DNA from: Massilia sp. TS11 | GTDB lineage: Bacteria > Pseudomonadota > Gammaproteobacteria > Burkholderiales > Burkholderiaceae_D | Length of the DNA stretch: 64,000 bases | Assembly (NCBI RefSeq): GCF_022012445.1 | Contig: NZ_JAKLTS010000002.1 | Coordinates: 248,001 to 312,000, forward strand | Reading direction: 5' to 3' | Shown here: in pieces, positions 1-8,629 of the stretch | Layout: the number at the start of each line of letters is the position of its first letter | Numbering within the stretch: position 1 is the stretch's first letter | Made by a program: the position numbers and the translations under genes | Notes under the pieces: model-generated | The model's input: only the letters and a program-made list of their open reading frames with translations | Told to the model about the DNA's origin: nothing | Databases searched by the model: none

Positions 1-181
1 AGTGGTGGTAGAACTTTTCGATCGTCACCCCGTCCTGGAATTCGAAGGTGCCGGCCAGGCCGCCCGGGCCGCTGTCGGCCTCGAGCACCAGCACGCGCTG
101 GCCGGCGCGCGCCAGTTGCAGGGCAGCGGTCAGGCCGGTGAAGCCGGCGCCGACGATCACGGTATCGTAAGTGGCAGTCAT
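1..181 (-). CDS. FAD/NAD(P)-binding oxidoreductase, amine-oxidase-like (N-terminal part only)
   Basis: Only the first 60 codons lie in the window; the gene runs off the left edge. The N-terminus has a Rossmann dinucleotide-binding motif (TVIVGAGFTGLTAAL) followed by an acidic strand end (VLVLEADSGPGG), as in the protoporphyrinogen oxidase/flavin amine oxidase superfamily. The ATG overlaps the stop of the GtrA gene upstream (ATGA), so it is probably the last visible member of the polysaccharide operon. In such loci these enzymes are usually annotated as NAD(P)-binding or UDP-galactopyranose mutase-like proteins; which one cannot be told from 60 residues. Confidence 0.8.
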   Translation of the reverse strand, partial: MTATYDTVIVGAGFTGLTAALQLARAGQRVLVLEADSGPGGLAGTFEFQDGVTIEKFYHH

Positions 182-543
182 TGTTTGAAAGAGAAACGGC
201 GGTTCAGAGTAAATTGCAGGGCCACGACCATCGGCAGGCTCAGCACTTTGGCGAGACGGGCATCGAGGCCGAAGCCGCCGATCAGCACGGCCAGCAGCGC
301 GGCCGAGGCCGCATAGCCGACGGCGGCCACGGCCAGGAACATGGCGAGGCGCTGGCCGACCTTGTCGCGCTGATTGAAGGTGATCACGCGGTTGAGCGCG
401 AAGCTGACCAGGGTGCCGCTCACATAGCCGGCCACATTCGCCAGCTGGTAGTGGACGCCGGCATGCACGGCCAGCCAGTAGATGGCCAGATCGGTCAGCA
501 CGCCGGTGCCGCCGCACAGGCAGTAGAGCAGGAACTGTTTCAT
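178..543 (-). CDS. GtrA-family membrane protein
   Basis: A 121-residue protein that is almost entirely hydrophobic, with four predicted membrane segments and the GtrA/DPMS pattern: an early CGGTGVLTD motif and a C-terminal LNRRFSFKQ. GtrA proteins are thought to assist transfer of polyprenyl-phosphate-linked sugars across the inner membrane. It follows a DPM1-type glycosyltransferase with a 4-nt ATGA overlap, the classic GtrB-GtrA pairing, so the two probably work together in glycosylating a surface glycan. The start at 543 is chosen because of that overlap; a longer upstream reading frame only shadows the glycosyltransferase. Confidence 0.9.
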   Translation of the reverse strand: MKQFLLYCLCGGTGVLTDLAIYWLAVHAGVHYQLANVAGYVSGTLVSFALNRVITFNQRDKVGQRLAMFLAVAAVGYAASAALLAVLIGGFGLDARLAKVLSLPMVVALQFTLNRRFSFKQ

Positions 544-1496
544 TCGAGGCCGACCGTCTTGCCGACCACGTATTGCGGACGCATATTCAGGGTCAGCAGC
601 ACGCGCCCCAGGTATTCGCCCAGCATCCCCAGGGCCAGCAGCTGCACGCCGCCGACGATCAGGATCGTGACGATCAGCGAGGACCAGCCGACCGGCATCA
701 GGTCGAGCGTGAATTTCTGGATGATCAGGAGCAGGGCGAGCAGGAAGCCGAGGCCGGCGAAGACCAGGCCCGCAAGCGAGGTCAGGCGTAGCGGCACGAT
801 CGAGAAGCTGGTCGCCATCTTCAGCCACAGCGACACCGACTTCTTGAAGCTGTAGCCGGTTTCGCCCGCATAGCGCTCGTGGTGGTCGACATCGACCGTG
901 CCGATATTGCGCGTCACCGACAGGATCAGGCCGTCCACATAGACGTACGGCCCGGTGTAGCGCAGGATATCGTCGCGGATGCTGGCGCGCAGGGCGCGGA
1001 ACGGCGACAGATAAAGGCCGCGCGGCTTGTGCATCAGATAGCCGGCGACCAGGTCATTCAGTTTGCTGCCCCACAGCTTCCAGGTCGCGTGGCCTTTGCG
1101 CTTGCCGAAGCGCGCATAGACGACGTCGCGTCCCTGCTCGAGTTCGGCCAGCAGGGCCGGGATGTCGGACGGCGCATGCTGCAGGTCGTCGTCCATGGTC
1201 ACGATGATCTCGCCGCGCGCCTTGGCGAAGCCGGCCATCAGGGCATTGTGCTGGCCGGCGTTCATGCGCAGCAGGATGCCGCGCACGGCCGGATACTGCT
1301 GGGCCAGCTGTTCGATCACGCGCCAGCTGCCGTCGGGCGAGCAGTCGCACACGAAGATGATCTCGAAACGCCCCGGGCCGGCCTGGGGCAAGGCCTCGAG
1401 CGTGGCGTACAGGCGGGCGACCAGTTCGGGCAGCACCTTCTCGCTGCCATACACGGGAATCACCAGGGACAGGGCGGGGCGCTCAGGCATCGGCAT
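540..1496 (-). CDS. Glycosyltransferase family 2, DPM1/GtrB/ArnC type
   Basis: 318 residues. The N-terminal GT-A fold has LSLVIPVYGSE, the metal/nucleotide motif MDDDLQH and an LLRMNAGQHNALMAGF stretch typical of undecaprenyl-phosphate glycosyltransferases. Two hydrophobic helices near residues 230-295 anchor it in the membrane. The likely reaction is transfer of a sugar from a nucleotide donor to polyprenyl phosphate on the cytoplasmic face, the product then being flipped with help of the adjacent GtrA. The start overlaps the end of the upstream epimerase-like gene by 14 nt. The donor sugar cannot be inferred. Confidence 0.9.
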   Translation of the reverse strand: MPMPERPALSLVIPVYGSEKVLPELVARLYATLEALPQAGPGRFEIIFVCDCSPDGSWRVIEQLAQQYPAVRGILLRMNAGQHNALMAGFAKARGEIIVTMDDDLQHAPSDIPALLAELEQGRDVVYARFGKRKGHATWKLWGSKLNDLVAGYLMHKPRGLYLSPFRALRASIRDDILRYTGPYVYVDGLILSVTRNIGTVDVDHHERYAGETGYSFKKSVSLWLKMATSFSIVPLRLTSLAGLVFAGLGFLLALLLIIQKFTLDLMPVGWSSLIVTILIVGGVQLLALGMLGEYLGRVLLTLNMRPQYVVGKTVGLE

Positions 1497-2172
1497 AGTA
1501 TTTGCGGATCAGCTGGGGGAGGTAGTCGTCGTCGAAGCGGATGCCCAGCGCCTGGGCGGCCGTTTCGGTCAGGGTGGTGTCGATCGGATAGCGTCCGCCG
1601 GCGGCCACCGGCACCGTCTGGGCCGGGCGTCCGAGCACGCGGGCGAACAGCGCCACCAGCTCCGGCACGCCGATCGAGAACGGGCAGGCGATATTGGCCA
1701 CCAGCTGCTGCGGCGCCTGGGTGCGCAGAATCCAGCCGGCGATCGCCGCCACGTCGTCGACGTCGATCAGATTGCGGCGCGCCTCGGTCCAGACCTGGAT
1801 CGGCTGGCCGCTGCGGATCTGCTGGGCCAGAAAATTGGTCAGCGTGTGCGGATTCGGCGTGCGCCCGACCACCTGCGGCAGGCGGAAAATCGCGTAGCGC
1901 TCGGCGCGCTCGCGCACCAGGGCTTCGAGCGCGCGCTTGTGGCGCACATAGGGCGCGTCCTGCAGGGCCGGGTCCTCGACCGAACAGGTCGAAAAATACA
2001 CGAGCCGCGCGGCGCTCGGCAGTGCCGCTTCCAGCAGCGCACGTTCGCGGGCAAAGGCCTCGGGCCGGGTCTCGCGCGAATTCGAGACGCCCGACGCGAA
2101 CACCAGCACGTCCGCCGCATCCGCGAACGCGGGTGCAAAGGCGCTTGCGAGCATGCCCTTACCGATAATCAT
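1483..2172 (-). CDS. NAD-dependent epimerase/dehydratase family protein
   Basis: 229 residues, shorter than typical sugar epimerases (about 310). It starts MIIGKGMLASAF, a shortened Rossmann glycine motif, followed by VYFSTCSVED and a YVRHKRALE segment that would supply the Y-x3-K catalytic pair of extended short-chain dehydrogenases. The protein probably modifies a nucleotide sugar or acts as a reductase in the polysaccharide pathway. It is the first gene after a 71-nt gap that carries a TATAAT-like box, so the downstream genes (GT2, GtrA, oxidoreductase) may form a separate transcription unit. Confidence 0.8.
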   Translation of the reverse strand: MIIGKGMLASAFAPAFADAADVLVFASGVSNSRETRPEAFARERALLEAALPSAARLVYFSTCSVEDPALQDAPYVRHKRALEALVRERAERYAIFRLPQVVGRTPNPHTLTNFLAQQIRSGQPIQVWTEARRNLIDVDDVAAIAGWILRTQAPQQLVANIACPFSIGVPELVALFARVLGRPAQTVPVAAGGRYPIDTTLTETAAQALGIRFDDDYLPQLIRKYYADA

Positions 2173-2204
2173 AAATGTCGTCTGCCAACAATGGTCAAAC
2201 GGAC

Positions 2205-2210
2205 ATTATA
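2205..2210 (-). promoter_or_regulatory. Predicted -10 box (TATAAT) for the epimerase-GT2-gtrA unit
   Basis: A perfect TATAAT on the minus strand, about 33 nt upstream of the epimerase ATG, in the only sizeable gap (2173-2243) of this operon. A weak -35-like GACAAA sits 18 nt further upstream. The -10 match is clear; promoter activity is inferred. Confidence 0.5.
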
Positions 2211-2243
2211 CCGTTGAGGCATCGGAAATTTGTCTGTCAAATG

Positions 2244-5054
2244 TCAAGCGGGCGGCAGCGTATGGCGCCACTTTCCGCCCAGCACGCAGTCGAGCAGTTG
2301 GCCCGCGCTGTCGGCCCAGGTCAGCCAGGGCATGCCCTCCGAACGCGGCGCCGTGCCCGCGGCCAGGGCGGCCAGCCAGTCGGCCAGGGCGCCGGCCAGA
2401 TCGCTGGCTTCCAGGCCGTCGAAATAGCTGGCGTGTGCACCCGTCACCTCGCGGAACACGGGCAGGCCGCGCGCCAGGATCGGCAGGCCGTGCTGGGCCG
2501 CCTCGATCAGCGGCAGGCCGAAGCCTTCGCCCTCCGAGGCCGCCAGCAGGCCGTCGCTGGCCGCATACACCTTGAGCAGCATCTCGTCCGAAATCCCTTG
2601 CAGCCAGAACAGGCGGCGCTGGTATTCGGCATGGCCGAGCGCCTTGTTCTCGAAGTCCTCCATCATCCAGCCGAGCTTGCCGACGATGACGAGGTTGACG
2701 TCGATGCCGCGCGCCCACAGCAGCTCGAAGGCGGCCAGGGCCTGGCGGTGCGCCTTGCGCGGCTCCACGGTGCCGACCATCAGCACGGTCGGGCGCGCCG
2801 CCAGCGCGGCCAGGATGCTGTCGGCCTGCTCGGGCAGACCGGTCGAGGGCTGGCTGGCGTCGATGTCGGCGCCAAGGTGGAAGGCGCCGATCCGCAGCGC
2901 CGTCGCGCGTTGCGGCGGACGCGCCTGGAGCCAGGTGTGCAGCTCGTCGGCCACCGCGCCCGAGATGCAGGTCAGGCCGTGCGCAACGCGCGCGATCGCT
3001 TCGACCCAGGTGCGGAAATCGTCTTCGGCCCCATACGGGAAGCAGTCGGGGCGCAGCAGCGGCAGGATGTCGTAGACCACGAAGTGCAGCTGCACGCCTC
3101 GCTCGGCCATCGCACGCAGGCGCGCCTCGTTCTGGTAGGTGCCTTGCATGAACAGGTCGATGCCGAGGAAGATGTCGCCGGCGCGCGCGTCGATCGGTGC
3201 GTCCTCGAGCTCGGGCGCATGCAGCTCGAGCGCGTGCGCCATCCACTGGCGCGCGTAGCGGTAGGGCGTGCCGCCGCCGCGCGTGTAGACCGGTTCGATG
3301 CGGTAGCCGGCCGGCGGCGCGTCGAGCAGGGCCATGAGAATGGCGCGCACCACGCGCTGAATGCCGGTCTTCAGGTCGCGCTGGACCATGGCCGAGACGT
3401 CCACATACAGGCGGCGCGGCAGGTTCGGCGGGGCCGCCTCGGCCACGGCCGCGGCCAGCGCCGCCATCTCGGCCGGCGTGCCCGGGCCGAGCTGGGCGAC
3501 GCGCTGCAACAGGCTGGTGTAGGCCAGGCGCGGATGCTGGCGGTAGAAGCCTTCGATCGCGCCCGCATAGCGCTCGCCCACGGGAGCGGGCGCATGCTCG
3601 GCGCGCAGGTAGGCGGCGCCGGCCTGGCCAAGGCGCGCGCGCAGAGCGGCGTCGCCCCGCAGGCGCACCAGGGCCGCGCAGAGGTCGGCGTCGTCGAAGC
3701 AGTCGTCCAGTTGCAGCAGCACCGTGGACGGCAGTTCGGCCATGGCGCCATGGGCATTGGCGATGGTCGCCACGCCGGCCAGCAGGCAGTCGAGTACGGC
3801 GGCCGAGGTCTCGCCGCGGGTGGCGCTGCGCAGCTGCACGGCGGCGTCGCAGGCGGCCAGATACAGGTGGTACAGGGTGCTGTCGACATAGCCGCTGATC
3901 TTGGCGCGCGGCGCATGGGCGATCGCCTCGGTCATCTGCTGGCCATAGCGGCCGCCGTCGTTCTCGCCGACGAAGACCAGGTGGGCCTGGCTGTCGCGCG
4001 CCAGCGGCGAGGCCTGCCAGGCCGCCAGCAGGCGGTGATTGAGCTTGGTCGGGCCGAGCAGGCCGAAGCTGCAGACCAGGAAGTCGTCCTCGTTCAGACC
4101 GAGCGCGGCGCGCGCGGCGGCCCGTTCCGGCAGGGTGTTCGCGGCGCGCAGCAGCGGCAGCTGGGCCCAGCCGGTATCGGCGCCGGGGCCGTACCACTGG
4201 CAGGCCAGCTGGCGCGCGTAAGCCGAATGGACGATCACCCCGCCCGCATGGCGCAGCACGCGCTGATTGCACGGATGCGACCAGACGAAGTCGTGCAGGC
4301 CCTGGCGGGCGCGCGCCAGCAGGCCGCTGTAGCCATGCGCGTCGAAGGCGGCGCGGTCGAACACGGCGCCGCCGCCCGGGCGTTCCTGCAGGTGGTGCAG
4401 AATGTTCGACAGGTAGAAATCGTGCAGCACCACCACGCCTGGCACGCTCTCGAGCAGGGCGAACATATGGGCGTGCATCGGCGAATTGCCGATGTGGTAA
4501 AGCACGCGGTCAAAGTCTTCGGCGTGCTGCTGGAACCAGGCCACGTCGCGCACCGGCAGCTCGGCTTCGACCCACGGACAGTCGAGCTTTTCCTGGCACA
4601 GGATGACGGTGATCTCGTAGTGGCGCGCCAGTTCGGGCAGCAGTTCGGCGCTGTAGTCGGCGATGCCGGAGCGCTCGGGCGGCAGCGGCGAGACATAGGC
4701 CAGGCGCGGTTTGGCGCGCGCGTCGCTGCTTTGATCCAGCGCGGCGGCGGCCTGTTGCGGATCGAGGCCGGCATCGCTGTGGAAGATGCCATCGGCCGCA
4801 TGCCGGGTCAGGCTGTAGGCGTGCAGGGCGCGCTGGGCGGCGCGGCTCCAGTGGCTGTCGCCGGCCAGCGCGGGACCGGGGGGCAGGATGCGTTCGGGCG
4901 CGATCAGCCCGGCGAAGGTGGCGCTCAGCTCGTCCAGCACCTGGGCGCTCATGGCGCCGGGTGCGAGCCAGAGTTCGTGCTGGCGGGCCGCCTCGGCAAA
5001 GGCCAGGGCCGGGCCCAGATAATCGGTATGGGGCAGGGAGATCAGCACGCGCAT
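2244..5054 (-). CDS. Double-domain glycosyltransferase (two GT4-like modules)
   Basis: 936 residues, about twice the size of a single GT-B enzyme. An N-terminal segment (1-115) precedes a first GT4-like module (from RLAYVSPLPPERSGIADYS). A second module begins near residue 540 (RRLYVDVSAMVQRDLKTGIQR) and carries the GT4 signature GTVEPRKAH and the E-x7-E nucleotide-sugar motif in EGEGFGLPLIEAA. Such fused mannosyl/rhamnosyltransferases extend O-antigen-like polymers in ABC-exporter loci. The start overlaps the FkbM stop by 1 nt (TGATG), so the two are translationally coupled. Sugar specificity is unknown. Confidence 0.88.
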   Translation of the reverse strand: MRVLISLPHTDYLGPALAFAEAARQHELWLAPGAMSAQVLDELSATFAGLIAPERILPPGPALAGDSHWSRAAQRALHAYSLTRHAADGIFHSDAGLDPQQAAAALDQSSDARAKPRLAYVSPLPPERSGIADYSAELLPELARHYEITVILCQEKLDCPWVEAELPVRDVAWFQQHAEDFDRVLYHIGNSPMHAHMFALLESVPGVVVLHDFYLSNILHHLQERPGGGAVFDRAAFDAHGYSGLLARARQGLHDFVWSHPCNQRVLRHAGGVIVHSAYARQLACQWYGPGADTGWAQLPLLRAANTLPERAAARAALGLNEDDFLVCSFGLLGPTKLNHRLLAAWQASPLARDSQAHLVFVGENDGGRYGQQMTEAIAHAPRAKISGYVDSTLYHLYLAACDAAVQLRSATRGETSAAVLDCLLAGVATIANAHGAMAELPSTVLLQLDDCFDDADLCAALVRLRGDAALRARLGQAGAAYLRAEHAPAPVGERYAGAIEGFYRQHPRLAYTSLLQRVAQLGPGTPAEMAALAAAVAEAAPPNLPRRLYVDVSAMVQRDLKTGIQRVVRAILMALLDAPPAGYRIEPVYTRGGGTPYRYARQWMAHALELHAPELEDAPIDARAGDIFLGIDLFMQGTYQNEARLRAMAERGVQLHFVVYDILPLLRPDCFPYGAEDDFRTWVEAIARVAHGLTCISGAVADELHTWLQARPPQRATALRIGAFHLGADIDASQPSTGLPEQADSILAALAARPTVLMVGTVEPRKAHRQALAAFELLWARGIDVNLVIVGKLGWMMEDFENKALGHAEYQRRLFWLQGISDEMLLKVYAASDGLLAASEGEGFGLPLIEAAQHGLPILARGLPVFREVTGAHASYFDGLEASDLAGALADWLAALAAGTAPRSEGMPWLTWADSAGQLLDCVLGGKWRHTLPPA

Positions 5055-6562
5055 CAGGCAGCCTCACGCGGGGAGTGGGTCACGCGCTGCAGGTCGTCCA
5101 GCACGGCGCGCGCGTCGTGCGACAGCTCGGCACGCAACGGGTCTTCGGGTGGGGGCGGCGGCAGCGCGCTCTGGCGCGCCGGGTCGACCTTGTCGAGCAC
5201 CTCCTGGGCCATGCTGTTCACGCCCGGCACATGCTGCATCAGCGGCTTGGCCACGCGGCGCGCCCAGTTCTGGGTTTTCAGCCACAGCAGCAAGCGGGTG
5301 GCGTGAGTGCGCAGGCCGCCGTGGCGCAGGCCGAGCACGAAGCGCAGCGGCGCCGTGATGCGCCAGCTGCGGCTGTGGTAGACCGCGTGCAGCTGCTGTT
5401 CGAGTTCGCCGATGCGGGCGCCGCGGGCGTCGTGGGCGGCCTGCAGGTGGGCGGCGTTCTGGTACAGCGTGCTCAGTTCGACGTGAATCGCGTCGCGCTG
5501 GGCCAGGGTCTCGGCCAGGCTGGCGCGGGTCTGGGCCAGCTCGGTCTGGGCCGCATGCAGATCCTGGCTCAGACGCTCATTGGCGTCGCCCATGTCGAGC
5601 AGGCGGGCGCGCGCCACGCTCTGGCGGCGCTGGCTGGCGGCCAGGTCTTCGCGCAGCAGGGCCAGCTGGCGCTGCGCCTCCTGTGCAGCCGCCTCGGCCT
5701 CCTGCAGGCGCGCCTCGCTGGCGCGGCGCGCCGCGTCGGCGGCCACGCTGCGTTCGATGGTGGCGGCCAGGTCGGCGCGCAGGGCCTGGTAGTCGGCGCG
5801 CGCGGCGTCGCGTTCGGCCAGGGTGCGCTGTTCGCGTTCGGCGGCCGCCTCAAGCTGGCGCCAGGCGCCATCGAGGTGCCAGCTGATGTAGGCGTCGAAC
5901 ACATTCGGCTGCACGGTGAAGGCTTCGGCCAGTTCCGGATGCTCGGGCGCGATGTAGTAGCGGTTCAGACCATCGAACCACACGAAGCGGTAGCCGTGGC
6001 GCGTGACCAGGGCTTCCCATTGCGCGTGATTGGTGGTGCGGCTGGCCGGTTCGGTGGCCTCGATCACCAGCACCCACGGGCGCCAGCGGCCAAAGTCCAT
6101 GCCGCGCAGGACGTCGCCCTCGAAGCCCTCGACGTCGATCTTCAGGAAGTGGATGTCGCCGCGCGCGTGCTCGGCACAGATGCTGGCCAGGGTGCGCTGC
6201 TCGACCTGCACTTCGGTGGTCGCATGCCCTTCGCGTGCGATGCGGGCCGCCACTTCGGGCGTGGTGGTCGACCAGCCGCTGATGTCGGTGACGTCGTACA
6301 GGGTGATGCGGCCAGCTTTGGCGCCGGCCGCCACGGCCAGGTTGACGTCGCGCGGGCGCTGCTCGCGGAAGGCGGCCACGAAGCGCGGCAGCGGTTCGAC
6401 ATTGATGCCCCACCAGCCACGCTCGTAGAAGGCGCGCGTGACCGAGTGCTCGGTCGGATCGTTGGCGCCGACGTCGATGTAGAAGCCGTTCTTGATGTGC
6501 CCGAGGGCGCGCCAGAGCAGCACGTCCTCGTGGTTCTGGGCATAGGACAGGAAGTAGTTCAT
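5054..6562 (-). CDS. FkbM-family methyltransferase with C-terminal coiled coil
   Basis: 502 residues. Residues 1-230 are an FkbM SAM-dependent methyltransferase, with the SAM-binding FYIDVGANDP and the downstream HFLKIDVEGFEGDVL motif. Residues about 250-400 are a charged Ala/Glu/Arg/Gln-rich coiled coil, followed by YHSRSWRITAPLR, a segment often seen after coiled-coil linkers in polysaccharide enzymes. Methyltransferases of this type may cap an O-polysaccharide chain, and a coiled coil could act as a ruler, as in WbdD; that role is inferred. The start at 6562 overlaps the Wzt stop (ATGA). Confidence 0.87.
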   Translation of the reverse strand: MNYFLSYAQNHEDVLLWRALGHIKNGFYIDVGANDPTEHSVTRAFYERGWWGINVEPLPRFVAAFREQRPRDVNLAVAAGAKAGRITLYDVTDISGWSTTTPEVAARIAREGHATTEVQVEQRTLASICAEHARGDIHFLKIDVEGFEGDVLRGMDFGRWRPWVLVIEATEPASRTTNHAQWEALVTRHGYRFVWFDGLNRYYIAPEHPELAEAFTVQPNVFDAYISWHLDGAWRQLEAAAEREQRTLAERDAARADYQALRADLAATIERSVAADAARRASEARLQEAEAAAQEAQRQLALLREDLAASQRRQSVARARLLDMGDANERLSQDLHAAQTELAQTRASLAETLAQRDAIHVELSTLYQNAAHLQAAHDARGARIGELEQQLHAVYHSRSWRITAPLRFVLGLRHGGLRTHATRLLLWLKTQNWARRVAKPLMQHVPGVNSMAQEVLDKVDPARQSALPPPPPEDPLRAELSHDARAVLDDLQRVTHSPREAA

Positions 6563-7776
6563 GGGCGCGTGATCTCGATCTGCGGATCCAGCCAGGCGGT
6601 GCCCTCGAAATACGGGCGGTGCATGTTCACGACGGTGAACACCAGGGCCAGGTCGCGCCACTCGTAGTTGTTGACCAGGTGGGTCTCGGTGCTGACGATG
6701 GCGGTCGACACCGAATAAGTGCCGGGGCCCAGGTTCATCGGGAAGGCGAAGCGATAGACCACGCGCTCGCCGGGGCTGACGTCGTCGAGCGGCTGTTCCT
6801 TCAGATGGGTATTGGTGCCGTACATGGCCTGGCCGAGCCGGTCCTTGATCATATAGCCGAGCACCATGCGCGGAATCGGCGCATGCGCGTGCACCGCCAC
6901 TTCGAGCGTGACCGGGGCGCCGACGTCGACCACCTCGACCCGCTGGCCGGCGGCGTCGAGCAGGGCGATGTCGGCCACCGTCGCTTCGAGCGTGCCGCTG
7001 ATGGTCTGCACCTTGCCGTGCGCGCCGACGCGCGTCTGCACGGTCTGGTTTTCGCGCTCGGCCAGCATGGCGTTGTAGTAGTCCATGATTTCTTCCGGCT
7101 TGCCCTCGCGCGCCAGGCGTCCGCCGTCGAGCAAAATGGCGCGGTCGCACACCGACTGGATGGCCTGCTTGTCGTGCGAGACCAGCAGCAGGGTGGTGCC
7201 CTGGGCGCGGTAGGCCTTGATGCGGGCGAAGCTCTTGTGCTGGAAGTAGGCGTCGCCGACCGACAAGGCCTCGTCCACGATCAGGATGTCGGGGCGGCGC
7301 GCGGTCGCCACCGAGAAGGCCAGGCGCACCTGCATGCCGCTCGAGTACACGCGCACCGGCTGGTCGATGTAGTCGCCCAGTTCGGCGAAGGCTTCGATCT
7401 CGGGCATGCGCGCCGTGATCTCCTCGGCCGTCATGCCGATCAGCTGGCCGGCCATGTAGACGTTCTGGCGCCCCGTGAAGTCGGGGTGGAAGCCCATGCC
7501 CAGTTCGAGCAGGGCGGCCACGCTGCCACCGAGGTGGACGCTGCCCGTGGTCGGCATGGTGGTGCCGGTGATCATCTTCAGCAGGGTCGACTTGCCGGCC
7601 CCGTTGATGCCGACCAGGCCGACGGCCTCGCCCGGCGCCACGTGGAAGCTGATGTCCTGCAGCACCCATTTGAGCTGGTGGCGCTGCTTGCCGCTCAACC
7701 ATTCGAGCAGGCGCGCGCTGCGCGTCGAATAGATCTTGTAGGCCTTGCCCAGGCCGCTGACTTGAATCGTGCCCAT
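6559..7776 (-). CDS. wzt: Polysaccharide ABC transporter ATP-binding protein with C-terminal glycan-binding domain
   Basis: 405 residues. The nucleotide-binding domain (1-245) shows Walker A GINGAGKST near residue 56, the signature YSSGMQVRLAFS, Walker B DILIVDEALSVGD and the switch His in LLVSHDK. Residues about 260-400 form a separate beta-rich Wzt C-terminal domain (EVAVHAHAPIPRMVLGYMIKD, then GTYSVSTAI), which in O9a-type systems binds the modified non-reducing end of the glycan. It powers export of an undecaprenyl-linked polymer with the neighbouring Wzm and overlaps it by 1 nt. A capping methyltransferase directly downstream fits a chain-terminating export system. Confidence 0.93.
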   Translation of the reverse strand: MGTIQVSGLGKAYKIYSTRSARLLEWLSGKQRHQLKWVLQDISFHVAPGEAVGLVGINGAGKSTLLKMITGTTMPTTGSVHLGGSVAALLELGMGFHPDFTGRQNVYMAGQLIGMTAEEITARMPEIEAFAELGDYIDQPVRVYSSGMQVRLAFSVATARRPDILIVDEALSVGDAYFQHKSFARIKAYRAQGTTLLLVSHDKQAIQSVCDRAILLDGGRLAREGKPEEIMDYYNAMLAERENQTVQTRVGAHGKVQTISGTLEATVADIALLDAAGQRVEVVDVGAPVTLEVAVHAHAPIPRMVLGYMIKDRLGQAMYGTNTHLKEQPLDDVSPGERVVYRFAFPMNLGPGTYSVSTAIVSTETHLVNNYEWRDLALVFTVVNMHRPYFEGTAWLDPQIEITRP

Positions 7777-8576
7777 CAGAGTTCGTCCACCATTTCGCCC
7801 GAGCGCTTACGGAACAAGTGCAGGCCCAGCAGGCACAGCACGAGGGCCAGCCCGGCCGGATAGAGCAGCGTCGACCAGACCGGCGCCGTGGCCTTGACGA
7901 AGATGGTCTGGTAGGCCACGGTCAGCGCGAACATCGGGTTGTAGGCCAGCAGATCGTGCACGGCCGGCGGCAGGATCGTGGCCGGGTAGACGATCGGCGT
8001 GAACCAGAACCAGAACTGCACAAAAATCTGGAAGAACTGGCCGACGTCGCGGAAGAACACATTGAGCACGCCGAGGATCATGCCCAGGCCAATCGCAAAC
8101 AGCACCTGGATCAGCAGCACCGGCAGCATCGCCAGCGCGATCCAGCCGGGGAAGCTGCCGGTCAGCACGAGAAAGCCGAGAAAGAGCCCGAAGATGATGG
8201 TGAAGTTCAGCAGGGCATTGAGGATGATGATGATCGGCAGGCAGATGCGCGGGAAGTTAATCTTCTTCAGCAGATTGCCCTGTTCGAGGAACATGGTCTG
8301 GGCGCGCCCCGTGATTTCCGAGAACAGGCCCCAGGTCAGGGTGCCCGCGCACAGGTAGATCGAATAGGCGAACGGACCGGCCGCGCCCGGCAGACGGTTC
8401 TGCATCACCTGCGAAAAGATCAGGGTGTAGACGAGGATCATCGCCAGCGGGCTCAGCACAGACCAGCTGGCGCCGAGGATGGCATTGCCGTATTTCAGTT
8501 GGAACTCGCGCCGGACACTGCCGAGGATAAACCCGCGGTAGCTCCAGGCGCCTTTGAGCATGGCGGCTGGGATCAT
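7776..8576 (-). CDS. wzm: Polysaccharide ABC transporter permease
   Basis: 266 residues of the ABC-2 permease type, with six predicted membrane helices and the characteristic N-terminus in which FQLKYGNAILGASWSVLSPL precedes the first helix. It forms the inner-membrane channel with Wzt for export of an O-antigen- or capsule-like polysaccharide. It is the first gene of the minus-strand operon, with a TATAAT box about 30 nt upstream. The gene ends one nucleotide into wzt. Confidence 0.93.
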   Translation of the reverse strand: MIPAAMLKGAWSYRGFILGSVRREFQLKYGNAILGASWSVLSPLAMILVYTLIFSQVMQNRLPGAAGPFAYSIYLCAGTLTWGLFSEITGRAQTMFLEQGNLLKKINFPRICLPIIIILNALLNFTIIFGLFLGFLVLTGSFPGWIALAMLPVLLIQVLFAIGLGMILGVLNVFFRDVGQFFQIFVQFWFWFTPIVYPATILPPAVHDLLAYNPMFALTVAYQTIFVKATAPVWSTLLYPAGLALVLCLLGLHLFRKRSGEMVDEL

Positions 8577-8605
8577 CGTAGAAATGCCAAATAAACAAGC
8601 GCCGG

Positions 8606-8611
8606 ATTATA
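8606..8611 (-). promoter_or_regulatory. Predicted -10 box (TATAAT) of the wzm-wzt operon
   Basis: A perfect TATAAT on the minus strand in the 53-nt gap between the crp-type gene and wzm; a start of transcription near 8599 would leave a leader of about 23 nt. No convincing -35 is visible, so an activator may be needed or the promoter is weak. Confidence 0.5.
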
Positions 8612-8629
8612 CCGCGCTCAGCGCTGCGC

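Noticed and set aside
2175..5306. A 1043-residue plus-strand open frame across the glycosyltransferase locus
   Set aside because: Shadow of the minus-strand glycosyltransferase in high-GC DNA; Gln/Gly/Arg/His-rich without motifs.
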